Positions 11,650 through 24,188 of a stretch of DNA of 64,000 nt are shown one piece after another. Source of the DNA: Typhlomys cinereus (lineage: Eukaryota > Chordata > Mammalia > Rodentia > Platacanthomyidae); contig JALPQD010000233.1 of the NCBI GenBank assembly GCA_023101885.1, positions 1,773,501 through 1,837,500 of the forward strand. Reading direction: 5' to 3'. The number at the start of each line of letters is the position of its first letter. Position 1 is the first letter of the stretch. A program made the position numbers and the translations under genes. The notes under the pieces were generated by a model that had not been told where the DNA came from, ran no database searches, and was given only the letters and a program-made list of their open reading frames with translations.

Positions 11650-12054
11650 GTTAACCACAGATGTCAACTTGACTCGAGGGTTTGGGCTCTGGGCACAGTT
11701 GTGGAGAGTTGATGGTTGAGTTAAGCCCAGAGCAAACCTGAAGGAGATTGTCTAGCTGTTGGGGAAGATCCAGCCCATGGTGGGTGGGATTAGGCCCTGG
11801 AGAGCTGGTTAAAAGAGTTGGCATCCTTCTGTTCACTTGGCCAGACATGCTGGTCTGGCAAGTAAGGATCGTCCATCTCTCAGCCATTATGTAGTGATGG
11901 TGTGGCCAGTTCCCTCGGCCCTGGTGTTGGTGCATGCTCTCCTGTCAAGCTGGACTAAGAACTGTAACCAAAAATTGTAAGAGAACCCCTTTTTCCCTTA
12001 CACCGTTTGATGGTCATTTATCAGCAACCATGCAGGTGGACTACAACACACCTC
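11650..12054 (+). mobile_element. ERV LTR, second family (full-like copy)
   Basis: Begins near a GTCAACTTGACTCGAGGG block, as in ERVL-type LTRs. It has 'gttggcatccttctgttcacttggccagacatgctggtctggcaag', then 'gtggccagttccctcggcc', 'tctcctgtcaagctggactaagaactg' and 'atttatcagcaaccatgcaggtggactacaaca' at the 3' end. The second half aligns with 18240-18495. The antisense open frame at 11651-11935 is contained in the LTR. Confidence 0.7.
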
Positions 12055-12059
12055 TATAT

Positions 12060-12880
12060 TCCTGATTGTCTTATTCCATTGTTAATTTTATCAAATTCAA
12101 AAGCAAATATAAATGGACTTGCCCAGCAACTTTCTGAATGCCTTACAAGTGTAACTGTACAAGTATACTAGGGCAATAAATGAGAAATTGTACACCAATT
12201 GAGAAAAGGTAGTGCCAAATTACACCTTTGAGAAAGATGGGCTCAGTGGAATATAGGAGGAAGCACAAAAGGGTCCAGAACATAGCCCTGCTTCACCCAT
12301 AAATTTCCTAACAGAGTTCCTGGAGAAAAGTAAGTGGTTAAAAATGAGGGCTATTTATTTTACTTGACACTGTTTCTATGAATTATATAAACCCTAAGAT
12401 CCCATTAGATACAGCAGAACCAGAAGAGGAAATAGTATCCAAAGAAATGACTGTAGATGAAGGAATATAATACAAATGGGTATGAATCATTTTCTTCAAT
12501 AAGCTTCTGAGCTTTTAATTAAAGAAACAGAGAATTCCTATAATGGTGACTTTGAAAGTAATCATTAATTGTTCTTTTGCGGTAACAACTCCATCCCACA
12601 CATTGCTTCAGTGATTTTCATGAGACCATGGAATTATACACGATATATGAAAGATGACAGGAGAGACATGGTCAGCCAACATTTTCCAGTTGAGGGACAG
12701 ATCACTAGGATCCCACAAATAAAAATGGTCTATGCAAGGACAATATCTAAGATGCAACTATGCTAATGTAATTGCTGAGCAGGTGGATGTAGTGCTGCCC
12801 ATATATGTTCTAGTCCCAGTTTGCCTAAATCTGCACATATTAGGGAGTACATTCACTCTTCAAGTTATAAAAAGAAATAT
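12060..12880. other. Non-coding stretch, nothing recognised
   Basis: No repeat that I can name and no convincing coding sequence. Confidence 0.4.
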
Positions 12881-12888
12881 TTAAATAG

Positions 12889-13226
12889 TGTTATGGTTTA
12901 AATGGGAGTTTCTCCAAACAAGTTCATATGTTTCAGGCCTTGTTGATGTTTGTGAGTGGAAGGTTGCTGGAAGAAGGCATATTACAGTGGAGTTGTCCTT
13001 AATGTTTGGTTGACATTTCTTCTTGCCGCTTTTTTCAAATTCTTCCTCCAGATGACAGCAGTCATTCAAAATGGTCTACTCCTTCTGACTTCAGCCATGC
13101 TTTCTGCTAATTGATTACGGCCATAATGCACTCTATCTCTCGTCTGAAACCTTCAACAAAATTAATATTCCTTTCTCCCATAAGTTGTGCAAAGAATATG
13201 TCTCACAGAAACAAAATAAAAGTAAC
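12889..13226 (+). mobile_element. MT/ORR1-like MaLR LTR
   Basis: Starts TGTTATGGTTTAAATGGG, has 'agttcatatgttt', and ends 'gtctcacagaaacaaaataaaagtaac', the standard MaLR 3' terminus. The length of about 340 bp fits a single LTR. The 62-residue antisense frame inside it is incidental. Confidence 0.85.
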
Positions 13227-13229
13227 TTT

Positions 13230-14920
13230 CAACGAAGGTTACAAATAAACATATAAAATGATAATTAAAAAATGCAAGTAAGTCAGAAACCCAAATAATC
13301 ACTGCAAGAAATTTTCAAAAATGAGCAAGTAGAAAGAGATATGAAGAACAAATATTGAAATTAGGTTGTATAAAAGGCATGATTCTTTTTTGAATAGAAT
13401 TTGTCAGTGGAAACCTTGAAACGATGCTATACAGATTGGTCTTTAAGAAAAGTTGGGATGTACAAATGTGAGAAGGAGTAAATATTTTAAAACAAAGCAA
13501 AATCAGACTAAAGTAATTATAATCAAATGAAATTTTAATACACAATACATAAAGCAAATAGCGCATTGCCACAGGTATATTAATTTATAACTAATTTTAT
13601 ATAGCTGATTTAACTAATTAACCCTGATATTTTCATAACTCAATACATTAGCAGGATAGAAGGCTAATTTTCTCAATTACCTGACCAACATGAGCTTTTT
13701 TGCTTTTGGGAGAGAGAATGGAATATGTTTTCTTTCACAACACGTAAATGTCCAGGCTAAGGGAGGCTCTCCATCTCAACATATAAATTTCCAATTTTTC
13801 CAGCAATGACATCAAACGGCAGATAAGGGAAGAAAAATAGAAAAGTTATACAATGTGAATCATTGTGGTTTAGAGTTGACATATATCATACCTCTTTCAC
13901 TGGCACAGTCTTGTCACAGAGTTCCCTTTAAATCCAAGCAGGGCTGGAGTTGTAGCCCTTAGAAAAAAGAGTTATTTTCTTCACAGAACTGTCATAATGA
14001 AGGAAGAGTCGTCTACATTTGACTAGTCAAGTCAGTCACCTTTGCCATAGGAGCTATTCTTTCTGTAGATTATGTGCAGATGATCACATCTTGAAGATTA
14101 CTTATCTTTTAAAATACATACAAATGAGGACTTTATAAATATTTTGTCTTCAATGTGCACAACCATCTTCACCATTCTGATAAGGTGTGAACTTACTTAT
14201 GTGGGTGATGAGAGTATTGAACCTACACATATTGCTGCCTGCCTTATAAAATTGATGCCTGTTACATTAACTGAACAACCAGCCCCAGAGTATATGATAT
14301 AAAAAGATTTTCCATGTTCAAATAGTTTCAAGAAAAAGGTTGGGGAAAAGAGAGTTATATCATACCACTGATATTCTATTCTATTGCAAGAAGCTAGGCA
14401 GAAGATACAGACCACACTTTTGGGACAGGATCACCAATAGGCATGGCTGTAAGAGGCAGGGCAAATCTGGTACCATTTTAGAAGATGTGTATCACAAAAT
14501 TTTCTTTAGAGTTCTTATTTTTGTAATGTATAGCTCATTAACTTTTATTTTATCATGACTTCAAAACTTGTATTATTTCATGGGCTTTCGAATGTAAAGA
14601 TAATGACAATCGTTTCATTCAGCACTTAATGGAAAGAGCTTTATTATCTACAATTCTATAATTGAATTTTTACAAAGAGTAAAAGGCTGTGTAACCCTAG
14701 AATCACTTTTTCATTCTCTGTTATTTCTGCCTACCACCTTTGGCAACACAAGTGTTGGTAGTCTATTGGTACAATTTTGCAATTACTCTTACAGTTTTGA
14801 ATTTTCCATTATCTGTTGTTTCTCTTAAAATGTAGTTGATTATTCTTCATATTTGACATATTCTTTAAAGTGTAAAAGTGTGTCTTTCCATTTTTCAGTG
14901 AAGAACATGTGTGTTTCTTT
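13230..14920. other. Non-coding stretch, nothing recognised
   Basis: AT-rich sequence without a supported gene or a repeat I can name. Confidence 0.4.
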
Positions 14921-14924
14921 GCTC

Positions 14925-15072
14925 TGATTTTCCAGGTTCTGTCCATCAGGACTAGAAGTGCAGGCCACAGATGTTTCTGCCTGGAATTTGTATATGGAAC
15001 CTGGGATCCGAATTCTGTACATTCTGCTTGCAAAGGGGAGTCTTAACCCCTGATCCAGGTTTCCAGCCCAGA
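14925..15072 (-). mobile_element. Older tRNA-type SINE (non-GC-rich subfamily)
   Basis: The plus strand reads 'caggttctgtccatcaggactagaagtgcaggccac', 'gggatccgaattctgtacattctgcttgcaa' and 'cttaacccctgatcc... ccagcc'. This is the antisense of the lineage seen at 24481, 32398 and 47402. Confidence 0.65.
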
Positions 15073-15074
15073 TT

Positions 15075-16232
15075 ATTTGTGTTTTTGCATGAGTAAGAGA
15101 AACATACTCTGTCAGTCTATGAATACAGGATATACTTTATGTAGTTTCTTACCATAATATTTAATAATTGATTAGTTAAAACATTGCACAAGTACTGAAT
15201 TTATACAAAGAAAATGATATGTTTTGGTTTTGTAAAGTGGTTCTGAAAGGCAGAAGTCTGAAGTTGTTACTCCAGAATCTCATTTTGGAGTATTAAGTTT
15301 AATACTAATCTGGATAATCATTTGACTGGAAAATATTTATTTTGATGCTGTAATGCTTATATGGTATCATACTTACTAGACTTTTTTTAAAAATCTATTA
15401 AATAAAGGATTAAAAACCTATAAGTAGAATATCCTCATTCTTCCAGAAATTTAGTGTCAGATAGAAATTATATTGCATATCAACAAAGAATGAGAGACTT
15501 TCCAGCATATGCATATAAAATAAAGAGACTTCTTAAACTATCTAGTTGGCACAACCAAATGAGGCAGTCCATTAGAAATGTATGCATTACATTTACAAAG
15601 TTATAGAGAGATGGCAGAGAAGTAGAAGTGAAGTAAAGCAGAAAGGAACGTTAAAAAAATGAAACTTGACAGTAGCTCAACCATTTACCAACTTGGACAC
15701 GGGGGTTCATTAATCAAGAAAAGAGTTGCTCTACAGAAACCAGCACGGAGAACACAATCAAGAACCTTATTACCAAATGCCTAAAACTGAACTCTGTCAG
15801 CACTGAAGAACTTAAAATATAAGGACTAAAGAATGCAAAAATCTTGATTTTAACTTTAATACAATGAGCCACTCTACCTTGATTTTTAACCCACAATACC
15901 ATGATGCAATAAGCGAGTTGGGTTTAGATTGCTTAGTTAGTATTAGTGAAGCAATGAACAGCAAATACAGCTTTTATATCCAAGTCCATTTTCTAACTTT
16001 TTATCATAGACGTTCAGTTGAGCTTTGGATATTGACTTTTTATTAATTGAATTATTAAATTTATTTGTCCACTTATTTTCACTTTTATATCATCTGCTAT
16101 TATTTAAGAATGACAACAACCTCTAGATAATTAAGAGAGATGGCAGAATTTGTATTTCTCACTCCTTTCTAGGTCCAAGTGAAAAATTCTCAATATCTCA
16201 CCCCAAAATATAGACTATGACATCAAGACTTG
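15075..16232. other. AT-rich non-coding stretch, nothing recognised
   Basis: No gene or nameable repeat found. Confidence 0.4.
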
Positions 16233-16643
16233 TGATAGTTAAGTCTGGGTGTCAACTTGACACACCTGGTATTAACTAAGATGGGCTGAGACCACATCTT
16301 CAAAGATCAATTGAGATCACCTGATAGGATTATACCCGGCGTAGATCCTATCAGAACCTCCAAAGATCTCATAGGATTCTCCCAGTACTGCATCATATAA
16401 AAAGGAGCCACCAAAGAGAAGAGATGCTTCTTGCATCTGTGCTAGGAATCACTCTTCCTTCCAGGCACCTGGTTTCTTCAACCGTCTAGCCTTCAACTAA
16501 AGACTCTAGGAAATCTCCAGCCTTCAGCCATCACCCACTTGACTACCGAACTGAGCAGGTAGCTACTGGCAGCTATTGTTGGACTACCTCGGCCATATCT
16601 GTAAGCCAACTCAATACATTTCTTATATCTATATGTATGTATA

Positions 16644-16683
<40 letters not shown>

Positions 16684-16720
16684 TTCTGTGAATTCTGTGA
16701 CTTCAGAGAACTTTAATACA
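16233..16720 (+). mobile_element. ERVL-type LTR (copy 1)
   Basis: Begins TGATAGTTAAGTCTGGGTGTCAACTTGACAC and ends CTTTAATACA. It has a TATA-like ATCATATAAAAAGGAGCC near 16392 and 'gtaagccaactcaata' near 16600. A TA/TG microsatellite occupies about 16635-16680. The GTCAACTTGAC start and ...TAATACA end match MLT2-like ERVL LTRs. It aligns along its length with 40209-40668. No clear 5-bp TSD remains. Confidence 0.85.
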
Positions 16721-17430
16721 GAAATCTACTATTATTTTATTGGACAAGGGACATCCTTCCCACCCCACATCAGGTAAGAGGTGTGTGAAGCCCACTAGCA
16801 AAGCCCATCCAAATCCAGAGTTTTCCTAACAACAGCCAAAGTCAGATAAACTCAGAAGAACCAAAATCAACTACGAAATAAAACAAATACAGACTTGCAG
16901 AAAAGTCACAACATAAAACCACCAAATAAACTAAGTTCCAAAACATGTCTCCTACTAAAAACACCAGTACCTACAATACAGATTCTAATCAGAATAGCCT
17001 CATGGATATCAGTCAGAAAAGCAATAATGAGGATAATGTCTTCCAAAGACATGTTATTTACATGATCAACAAGGTTTGTGAAGATCTGCAAAAGGAACCG
17101 GCAGAATGACAAAAAGAATGTGAAGAATTCAGAGGAAAAATGAATAGACATGTGACCTTATATGAACAAGAACATAATATAAAAATAATCTAAGATGAAA
17201 AAGGAAATAAATGAAACAAGAACAAGTTTAGAATAGGTGAAAAAAAATGCCAAATTGAAATTCAGCTGGAATTCAGAGTGAAACTAACTGAAATTGAAAA
17301 ACCAAAAGAGAATATCAAACACAGAATAGATCAAGTAGAGGAAAGAACATCAGATTTGGAAGATAAGTTGACAGAACAGGATCTTTCAGTTAAGGATGCC
17401 AAAAAATCTAAAAGAGAAACTATTCTGTTT
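16721..17430 (+). mobile_element. LINE-1 5' segment with ORF1 remnant
   Basis: A conceptual ORF1 start lies at 16945 (reading MSPTKNTSTYNT). The frame is broken by stops, one soon after 'NKVCEDLQKEPAE'. Downstream the translation gives HRIDQVEERTSDLEDKL, the coiled-coil signature of L1 ORF1p (an RNA-binding chaperone of retrotransposition). The similarity ends near 17430. This is a dead 5' piece with no ORF2 attached. It sits next to the ERVL-type LTR at 16233-16720. Confidence 0.8.
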
Positions 17431-18145
17431 TTGCTCAAAATTTCTTACATAAATTGAAATTGAATATTGGCAAAAAATTTTTGCATTTGAAAACTTTGAT
17501 TTTTATCTACTCACTATAACCAATTTTATTAAGTAAATATAAAATATAGTTCTCAGAGTTCAACTTAGTGTACAGATGATTGTAATTTATGTATATCTTG
17601 CTGCATGCACAATGAATTATTTTTATCAATGTAATGTCTTGAAGTTTTCTTTCTTTCATAGTCTTCTTTACATTTTTAGGTAAATATCATGATGATCTCA
17701 CAAAATTACTGGAAAATATTCTTTTTAATCTCTTAAAGAGGTCAAATTGTGATTATAAATACATTAAAGAACATTGGCTTAGCTTGGTAATGTATTTCTT
17801 ACCTGAAGTTCCCTTTAATGTACTTTAAAAGTATCATATTAAAACTATTTAACATAATTATGAATATTTAATTTCTAAAAAGTGGAAGACAGGCAGTGGC
17901 TCTCCCTTTATAATGTTCAGCACTGACAATTGATATGACACGTGTGTATGTTTTAAATATTTTCTGAGTCTTTGTTACAGTTGCATAATTTTTATTTAAT
18001 TGAACTTACTTAATTTTTGTCTAATTTTCATAGTTTTACTAAATTCTTGTACAAGATGTTTGGATATTTCAAGTATATGTATTGATGAGGTATTGTATAG
18101 TTTCAGTTACTCATCTGATGATGAATGAATGACCAAATAACTGGG
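17431..18145. other. AT-rich non-coding stretch, nothing recognised
   Basis: No coding signal or nameable repeat. Confidence 0.4.
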
Positions 18146-18149
18146 GGGA

Positions 18150-18495
18150 CACAATTTGTAAAGAATTAGATTGTCTATTTGTCCGGGAGACCTGGACTAT
18201 GATGAACAAGATCATCTTCTAGCAGGTACATAAAATGGAGGGAATTGGTTATGGAAGTTGGCATTCTTTGGCATACTTAGACAGACATGCTGTCTGGCAA
18301 GGGATGTTTGCCCCTCTTTCAGCATTCCAATGGATATGTTGTGGCCAGTTCCCTGGCCCCCAGTGTTGGTGTGTATTCTCCTGTCAGGCCAGATTAAGAA
18401 CTGCAACTGGCAACTGTAAGCCAAATTTAAACACTAGTTCCCATAAACCACATGGTCATGAATTTATCAGCAATCATGAAAGGTAACTGCAACAG
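18150..18495 (+). mobile_element. ERV LTR, second family (diverged copy)
   Basis: From about 18240 it aligns with 11810-12054: 'gttggcattctttggcatacttagacagacatgctgtctggcaag', then 'gttgtggccagttccctggcc', 'ctcctgtcaggccagattaagaactgcaact' and 'tttatcagcaatcatgaaaggtaactgcaaca'. The upstream part is too diverged to align securely apart from 'gattgtcta'. Open frames here on both strands are incidental. Confidence 0.68.
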
Positions 18496-18499
18496 AACT

Positions 18500-19885
18500 T
18501 TAAGTGCGAAGCAGCAAATTTTAACCTATGTACTAATTTAAGAGCTCAAATAATTAGAAACTATGAATAATTTTCATCTCTATCATCTCTGTGGATAAAA
18601 GAACAAAGACATTATTTTAGAAATATTTTCTATTGGTTTCATAATGATGAAATGTACCATATCATGCTTTGTGTATTTGATTCTATTTGAGGTCACCAAT
18701 CTTTGACTTGGGAGATATTTCTCAAACTATCCTTAAACCAGTGAAGACTGTTCTTGTTTGTTTACCTACAATTAAAGTGGTGTGTGAATATTTAGAAAAG
18801 AAAAGTTTGGAGAAAAGGCTAATAATAAATAAGCTGGTGGAGACATAAACAGTTTTGAAATAAAAAGGTGACGAAACATGCATTATGAAAACAAATATCC
18901 CTTGTCCCCCATTCCTCACAAACATTGATTTCAATGGAATGCTTGCAGATATAATACATGACAAGTTTTTACAGGTTGCCAATCTTATCAATGTAAAATT
19001 ATATATATATACATATATATGTGTGTATTTATATGTACATACATATATACATATATAAAGAGTATAAATGAAGAATGTGGTAAGAAACACTTCTCAAATT
19101 TTAATCAAGCAGCATATCATCTAGAAAGTATATTCATGTCTCATTAATTTATTACTAGTTTGGGTATAACAAAACACATGCTTTTTGCATATGACTTCAT
19201 TCTGAAGAATACTACTCAGTTGCTATCTGAAAATGTGAGTAACTTAACTAGTCCATCATCACTGGATTCTTTTTTTTAGTTTATTCTCCCACCAAAAGCA
19301 ATCATAGAAACATATTTTTGAAATCCTTACATGGAGTTATATATATTGTAATAATGGAGTTACATATATTGTAGTAAGTCAATCGTTTTTTAATCTTTTC
19401 TGCTTTTCATTATCAAGACTTAGTGGAATAACCTTTAAACTCAGAGGTTTAATATTAGTATTAGGTTCTGTACCTCCATTTTTTGCTTTATTGGAAAAAA
19501 TTTAACTTTTCTGTATCTTGATTTCTTATAAGCAAAAGGAATAAACAGAATTACGTACTTCTAAGGATTTTTCTAAATCTAAAGTCCTGTAACTCTATAT
19601 GATAGTTTGGAAAATAGAAAATCTTAAATTTTCCTTAAATATTGCTGTGATGATTTATCTTCAAAATTAAGAAAATCAATCATCTATATTTTTAGTTATC
19701 ATAAATCAGTAACTATCATCTATCTATTATCTATCACCTGTTATCTATCTGTCCATGAATATATAAGCTATATAGGATATGGTTAGCATGCATAAAAATG
19801 GCATTAGGGTAAAGATTATTCCTTAATTCATGATAACATGAAATTTTTAATATATAAAGTTTAAACATGAGAGCATAAATCCCTT
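18500..19885. other. AT-rich non-coding stretch with a TA-rich microsatellite
   Basis: Degenerate (TA)/(CATA) repeats occupy about 18998-19060. Nothing else recognised. Confidence 0.45.
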
Positions 19886-19889
19886 TTAA

Positions 19890-20560
19890 TCAAGACAAAG
19901 TCTTTCAATACCCATCAGGATGGATCTAAGGGTGGTGCAGGAGCAGCAAAACTGAAAAAAAAATCAACAAACCATAATTCAGAACATCGGAGACTCTACA
20001 TCAACCACCTGGAAACAGGCCAGTCTAATCTCTCCTCATCCTAAAGCTCACAGAAATTTGCGGAAGAGGGGACAGTAAGATTGTCAAGAGCCTAAAGACA
20101 GGGAGAAGCAACGATATACAAGATACTCCAAACAAGTTAGGGCTGAAGCAATCATAATAAGACTTTGCATGACCTGCACAATGACCAACATATCATTGAC
20201 CTCCCCACCAACAAGTATAACATGGATCACAGGCACTAGGATCCTTAGAGGCAAAGGATTAACAGTCATAATAATGTTCCTATACTAAAGGGGAACACAA
20301 AAAATAGCTCTAGGCAATGCTACTGAGTCCTTATACCTCATCAGAGGGGAAGACCTAGAGGGAAGTTTGACATGCACATTAAAGGATGCTCCAGGGATGG
20401 GGGCGGGACAATGGGAGGAAGGGAGGGGGAAAGGAAGGGGAAAAGAAGGTAGAGCACAAGGAGATCCAGGGAGGGAAGGAGAGAGGGAGGGGAATGGGGT
20501 ACCTATCAAGTCTGTATGAGTGGAAAAATTAAATAAATAAATAAGTCACTGTAAAAAAAA
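19890..20560 (+). mobile_element. LINE-1 3' UTR (rodent Lx-like)
   Basis: The segment 'ctcacagaaatttgcggaagaggggacagtaagattgtcaagagcctaaagacagggag' and 'gacctgcacaatgacc' resemble the 3' UTR of rodent L1. A strong G-rich polypurine tract lies at about 20395-20500, as L1 3' UTRs have. The end is 'aaattaaataaataaataag... taaaaaaaa'. Its 20303-20400 part matches the reverse complement of 39120-39214. The proline-rich antisense frame at 20285-20509 is the complement of the polypurine tract. Confidence 0.75.
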
Positions 20561-20569
20561 GTCTTATCA

Positions 20570-21470
20570 TAGAAAATAGAAAATGTACATAAATTTGACT
20601 AGTAACTGCAACATTTAGGCTACCCTAAGAACATTGCTTATTTGATAATTTGATAATGCATATTAGCTGGATTATAGGAACTAGGAAAACTAATGTAAAG
20701 AATGAAATTCCTAAAGGAATGGAATTTATAAAAAATTGTCTCAAATATTAAATGTGTACATATTTTGATTATTTGGGTTTTCAAGAGGTTATTGGTTTGA
20801 TATGTCACTAAGATACACCACAAAATATATGCAATTTCTCCAGAGTTGCCAAAATAAAGCAGCTTAAGTGATGGTTTTGAGAGACACACAAAAGAACTTT
20901 ATGAAACTAAAAAACTTAAGAGTAAAGGTTTAGTATTGTAAGCTGAACTACTTACGGGAGCCATACTTTCTTCCCACAGTCATGAAAAGTACAGACAAAT
21001 TGTTGCAATTCAAATAAGCATACTTTGAAAAATGCACTGTATTTCATTGGCTTCAAAATGTAATTTTCAAGCTGTTTAATATATCAAAAGTATGGATGAT
21101 TTTGGTGGCTATAGGGTAGTTTTGCTGCCTGCACAGCAAAAACACTCTCTCAGACAGAGGGCTGGCCATCATCCACCTTGAAGAAAGGCCCCTGAAACAA
21201 CTATGTGGTTTAAAGAGCTTTAGGACAGGTGGTAGATTTGATAGGTTTTGAAATATATAGGAACTGGTCCAATTACTTCTTTTATCCTTCTTTCCTTTTC
21301 TCCCTCCTTCACTTTCTTATTTTTTAAGTATTATTTATAAATTACAAATTAATCTAAGTACTTGATAAATTAATAATGTATATATAAAAGACTCACCTGA
21401 AGAAACACCAACTTGAAAAGTGATTATATGGATTTAATTTTTGGGTATGAAATTTTAGCTTATATTATTC
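20570..21470. other. AT-rich non-coding stretch, nothing recognised
   Basis: No gene and no repeat that I can name. Confidence 0.4.
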
Positions 21471-21477
21471 TATGTTT

Positions 21478-21770
21478 ACTTGCATTAAGTTTTTTATTTT
21501 ATTATTTACTCAATTGAACATGTGTGCGCGTGTGTGTGCGTGTGTGAGTGTGTAGAACCACGGGCGAATTCGGGAACCACCATGGATGCCTCCACCTTCT
21601 CCTTGTTTACTTTGCCTGTGGATTCACAGGCTCCGCCCTACCAGGGCCAGAAACGCAGCCCGCCCCCGCCTCTGCTCAGCATCTAGGATCAGAACTCAGG
21701 ACCTTCTGCCTGCAAGGCAGAGGCTTAACCCCTGAGCCACCTCTCCAGCCCCACTTGCATTAACTTTTTT
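21478..21770 (-). mobile_element. Young GC-rich tRNA-type SINE with TSD
   Basis: The element is 21496-21752 on the minus strand. The head, read in reverse, is GGGGCTGGAGAGGTGGCTCAG, and the tail carries (GT/CA)n and CAATTGAATAAATA-like sequence (here 'actcaattgaa'). TSDs are ACTTGCATTAAGTTTTTT (21478-21495) and the same with one change (21753-21770). The 71-residue frame at 21548-21763 is SINE sequence. Confidence 0.93.
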
Positions 21771-23510
21771 AATGTAATGCATCTCTTATTTCTGTGGGAA
21801 ATATTAAAGAGCTGATTTATGCTTTTGCATGCATGGAAAGTGTCTGGAACTATAGAGAACACAAATAAAAAAACTACTACTAATATGGAATAGGAAAGAG
21901 AATCAGAATTAAAAATTAAGTGTTTCCTTTGGATTTCATTTTAAATTTTTTTCTCACAAAAATTTTTTGTAGCAATAAAACTTGATAATATTTGTTCTTT
22001 GTTCTTCATGTATTATTCATTGTTTTAAAAAGCATTGATAAGACTTTCTAAAAAGATACTGCTTATGAAAGTTTACATAACATTTTTTAATGTCCAAACA
22101 CATGAACGTCCTTACTTTCTATATTGGAAAAGTTAGGAATGAGCATTAATGCATATGTAATATTATGGTAATTACAAAATGTGTATCTGTACTATATCTT
22201 TTTAATCTAAGCTTTCCTTCTCCTTATTTGTGTCTCAAGATCTTTGACAGTTGTGACTTTTTACATGTGTATGTTCAATAAAATGGAAATTTTGTCTGTC
22301 TATTCTTTTACTACTAAGTCATGAACTACAAAAAAGCTGATGTTTTCAGATTCCTTTATCTCTACTAGTTATATTGTAATGGTTACATTTCAGTACCAAT
22401 CCATAATTATATATAAAATTCTGTAAAATGAAGTTTTATGAACAATTCTGAAGGTAATATTTGGTAATGGCATGACTCATCCCAGGAAGTATCACATGAC
22501 TTTGTTTGTGGATTGTGGCAAAAGATGTACATGATTAAATGTACTTTAACCTATTATCACTCATTTATTAATGTATTAACATAGGTTATATTATTTTATA
22601 AGACTCTAATCCCCCCAAGGTACGGCATCATTGCTATAACACCGCTCTTGGATACCAGTAGGAAATCATTCTTGAAGAAATTATATGACCTGCACATGAT
22701 AAACTGTTCTAAAACATTAAAAATTTATGCATTTAAATATTTCTGTAGTTTTTTTCTGTCAGTTTGGCAGCATGTCTATTCTTACATGTTATTGTGATGA
22801 CGTGTAAAACATCATTTTTTGTTTTTGCTTGATCAACTAACCATAATGATTATATTCCTATTTTGGATTACATTTTTAAAATAATGCATCTGAAGAGCTA
22901 TACATATTATTACATAGGATAAGGGTCAAATTACTTGAAAAGTGAGCATCAGTGTATAATTTTCCAAAAGAAATATGATTGAGTAAATGAATGCGTTTCA
23001 TTTATGACGTTTATATATATATAAATGTATATATATGCAGATAATGCACATTGATCATGACCATCTTTTGCCTTCTCATTATGATCTTGCCTCTTTCTCT
23101 CCACCAATGCCCTATTTCTACTTCCAGGTTGTCTTTCTCTAAGACTTTTGATCTTTACTTGTACACTGTATTGCAAAATTAATTTTTAGAGTATATGTAA
23201 TTATGGAGCACTTAATAAATGAAAAATTCTGTACATGATATAGCACAAGAAATTGCAAAGTTTTAAAGTTTAAAATATATATGCATATATGTTTTATATA
23301 TACATACATATATAATGCTGTTATTCCAATGAAATTTTTTATGATCAATGCTTATTGTTCTAGAGATAATTAAAGAGTAAAGCAGCATTAATATTTAATT
23401 GATAAACTAAAACATGTAAATTACAGAATTGGAACATTCAATTCATTACCAAATTAAAATGGTATGGAAAGGTGTTAACTTTCTTTTTTCTTTTATTTTT
23501 AATAAGTGAA
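21771..23510. other. AT-rich non-coding stretch with small TA repeats
   Basis: TA-rich microsatellite patches lie at about 23010-23036 and 23272-23318. No gene or nameable transposon recognised. Confidence 0.45.
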
Positions 23511-23516
23511 CATAAG

Positions 23517-23555
23517 CCCAAGTGTTTATTTATTTATTTATTTCTTATTTATTCA

Positions 23556-23598
<43 letters not shown>

Positions 23599-23824
23599 AG
23601 AACCAGGGACGAATTCGGGAACCACCATGGACGCCTCCACCTCCTCCTTGTTTACTCTTCCCCGGGATTCAGAGGCTCCAACCTACCAGGACCAGAAACG
23701 CAGGCTGCCCCCGCTTCCGCCTGGCGTCTATATGTGGGGTCTAGGATCGGAACTCAGGACCTTCTGCCTTCAAGACACAGGCTTAACCCCTGAGCCACCT
23801 CTTCAGCCCCCCAAGTGTTTATTT
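23517..23824 (-). mobile_element. Young GC-rich tRNA-type SINE with perfect 15-bp TSD
   Basis: The element is 23532-23809, minus strand. A (TTTA) tail, CAATTG, a (GT)n run at about 23560-23595 and the GC-rich body lead to the head GGGGCTGAAGAGGTGGCTCAG (reverse). The TSD CCCAAGTGTTTATTT occurs at 23517-23531 and 23810-23824. Open frames of 95 and 122 residues across it are SINE translation. Nearly the same target is used by the insert at 24204-24465. Confidence 0.93.
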
Positions 23825-24188
23825 TTTTTAAGTATTATAAAAAGTCATTTTATTACTTACATTAATGTGATAGAATTGATTTCAGGATAGCTTACAATAA
23901 GATGCTACCAAAAATAATATATTCTTACATTTAAAGAGAAAAATCTATCATCATTCTTCTTTATACATGAGATAATTAATGGCCAATTTATGACTAATAA
24001 TTTTCCTGGTCTTGGTTCTGTGTTCTTTGTCTAAGAAAAACCCAAAGTTTTTCCAGCATTTTTATAACGTGCAAATTATGATTTTCAAACAATTTATTTT
24101 TGATTTCATAACAGTACACTTTCCATTTCTGTTACTTTGATCATAAAGTCAATCATAAATTATGGTCTGATGCAAAGTAGCTTATGCA

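Noticed and set aside
11650..18495. A single provirus bounded by the two second-family LTRs
   Set aside because: The interior contains other transposons and unique sequence, with no retroviral gene remnants that I can see.
23506..23890. Overlapping open frames of 95 and 122 residues rich in Cys and Val
   Set aside because: They translate the (GT)n tail and body of the SINE at 23532-23809.
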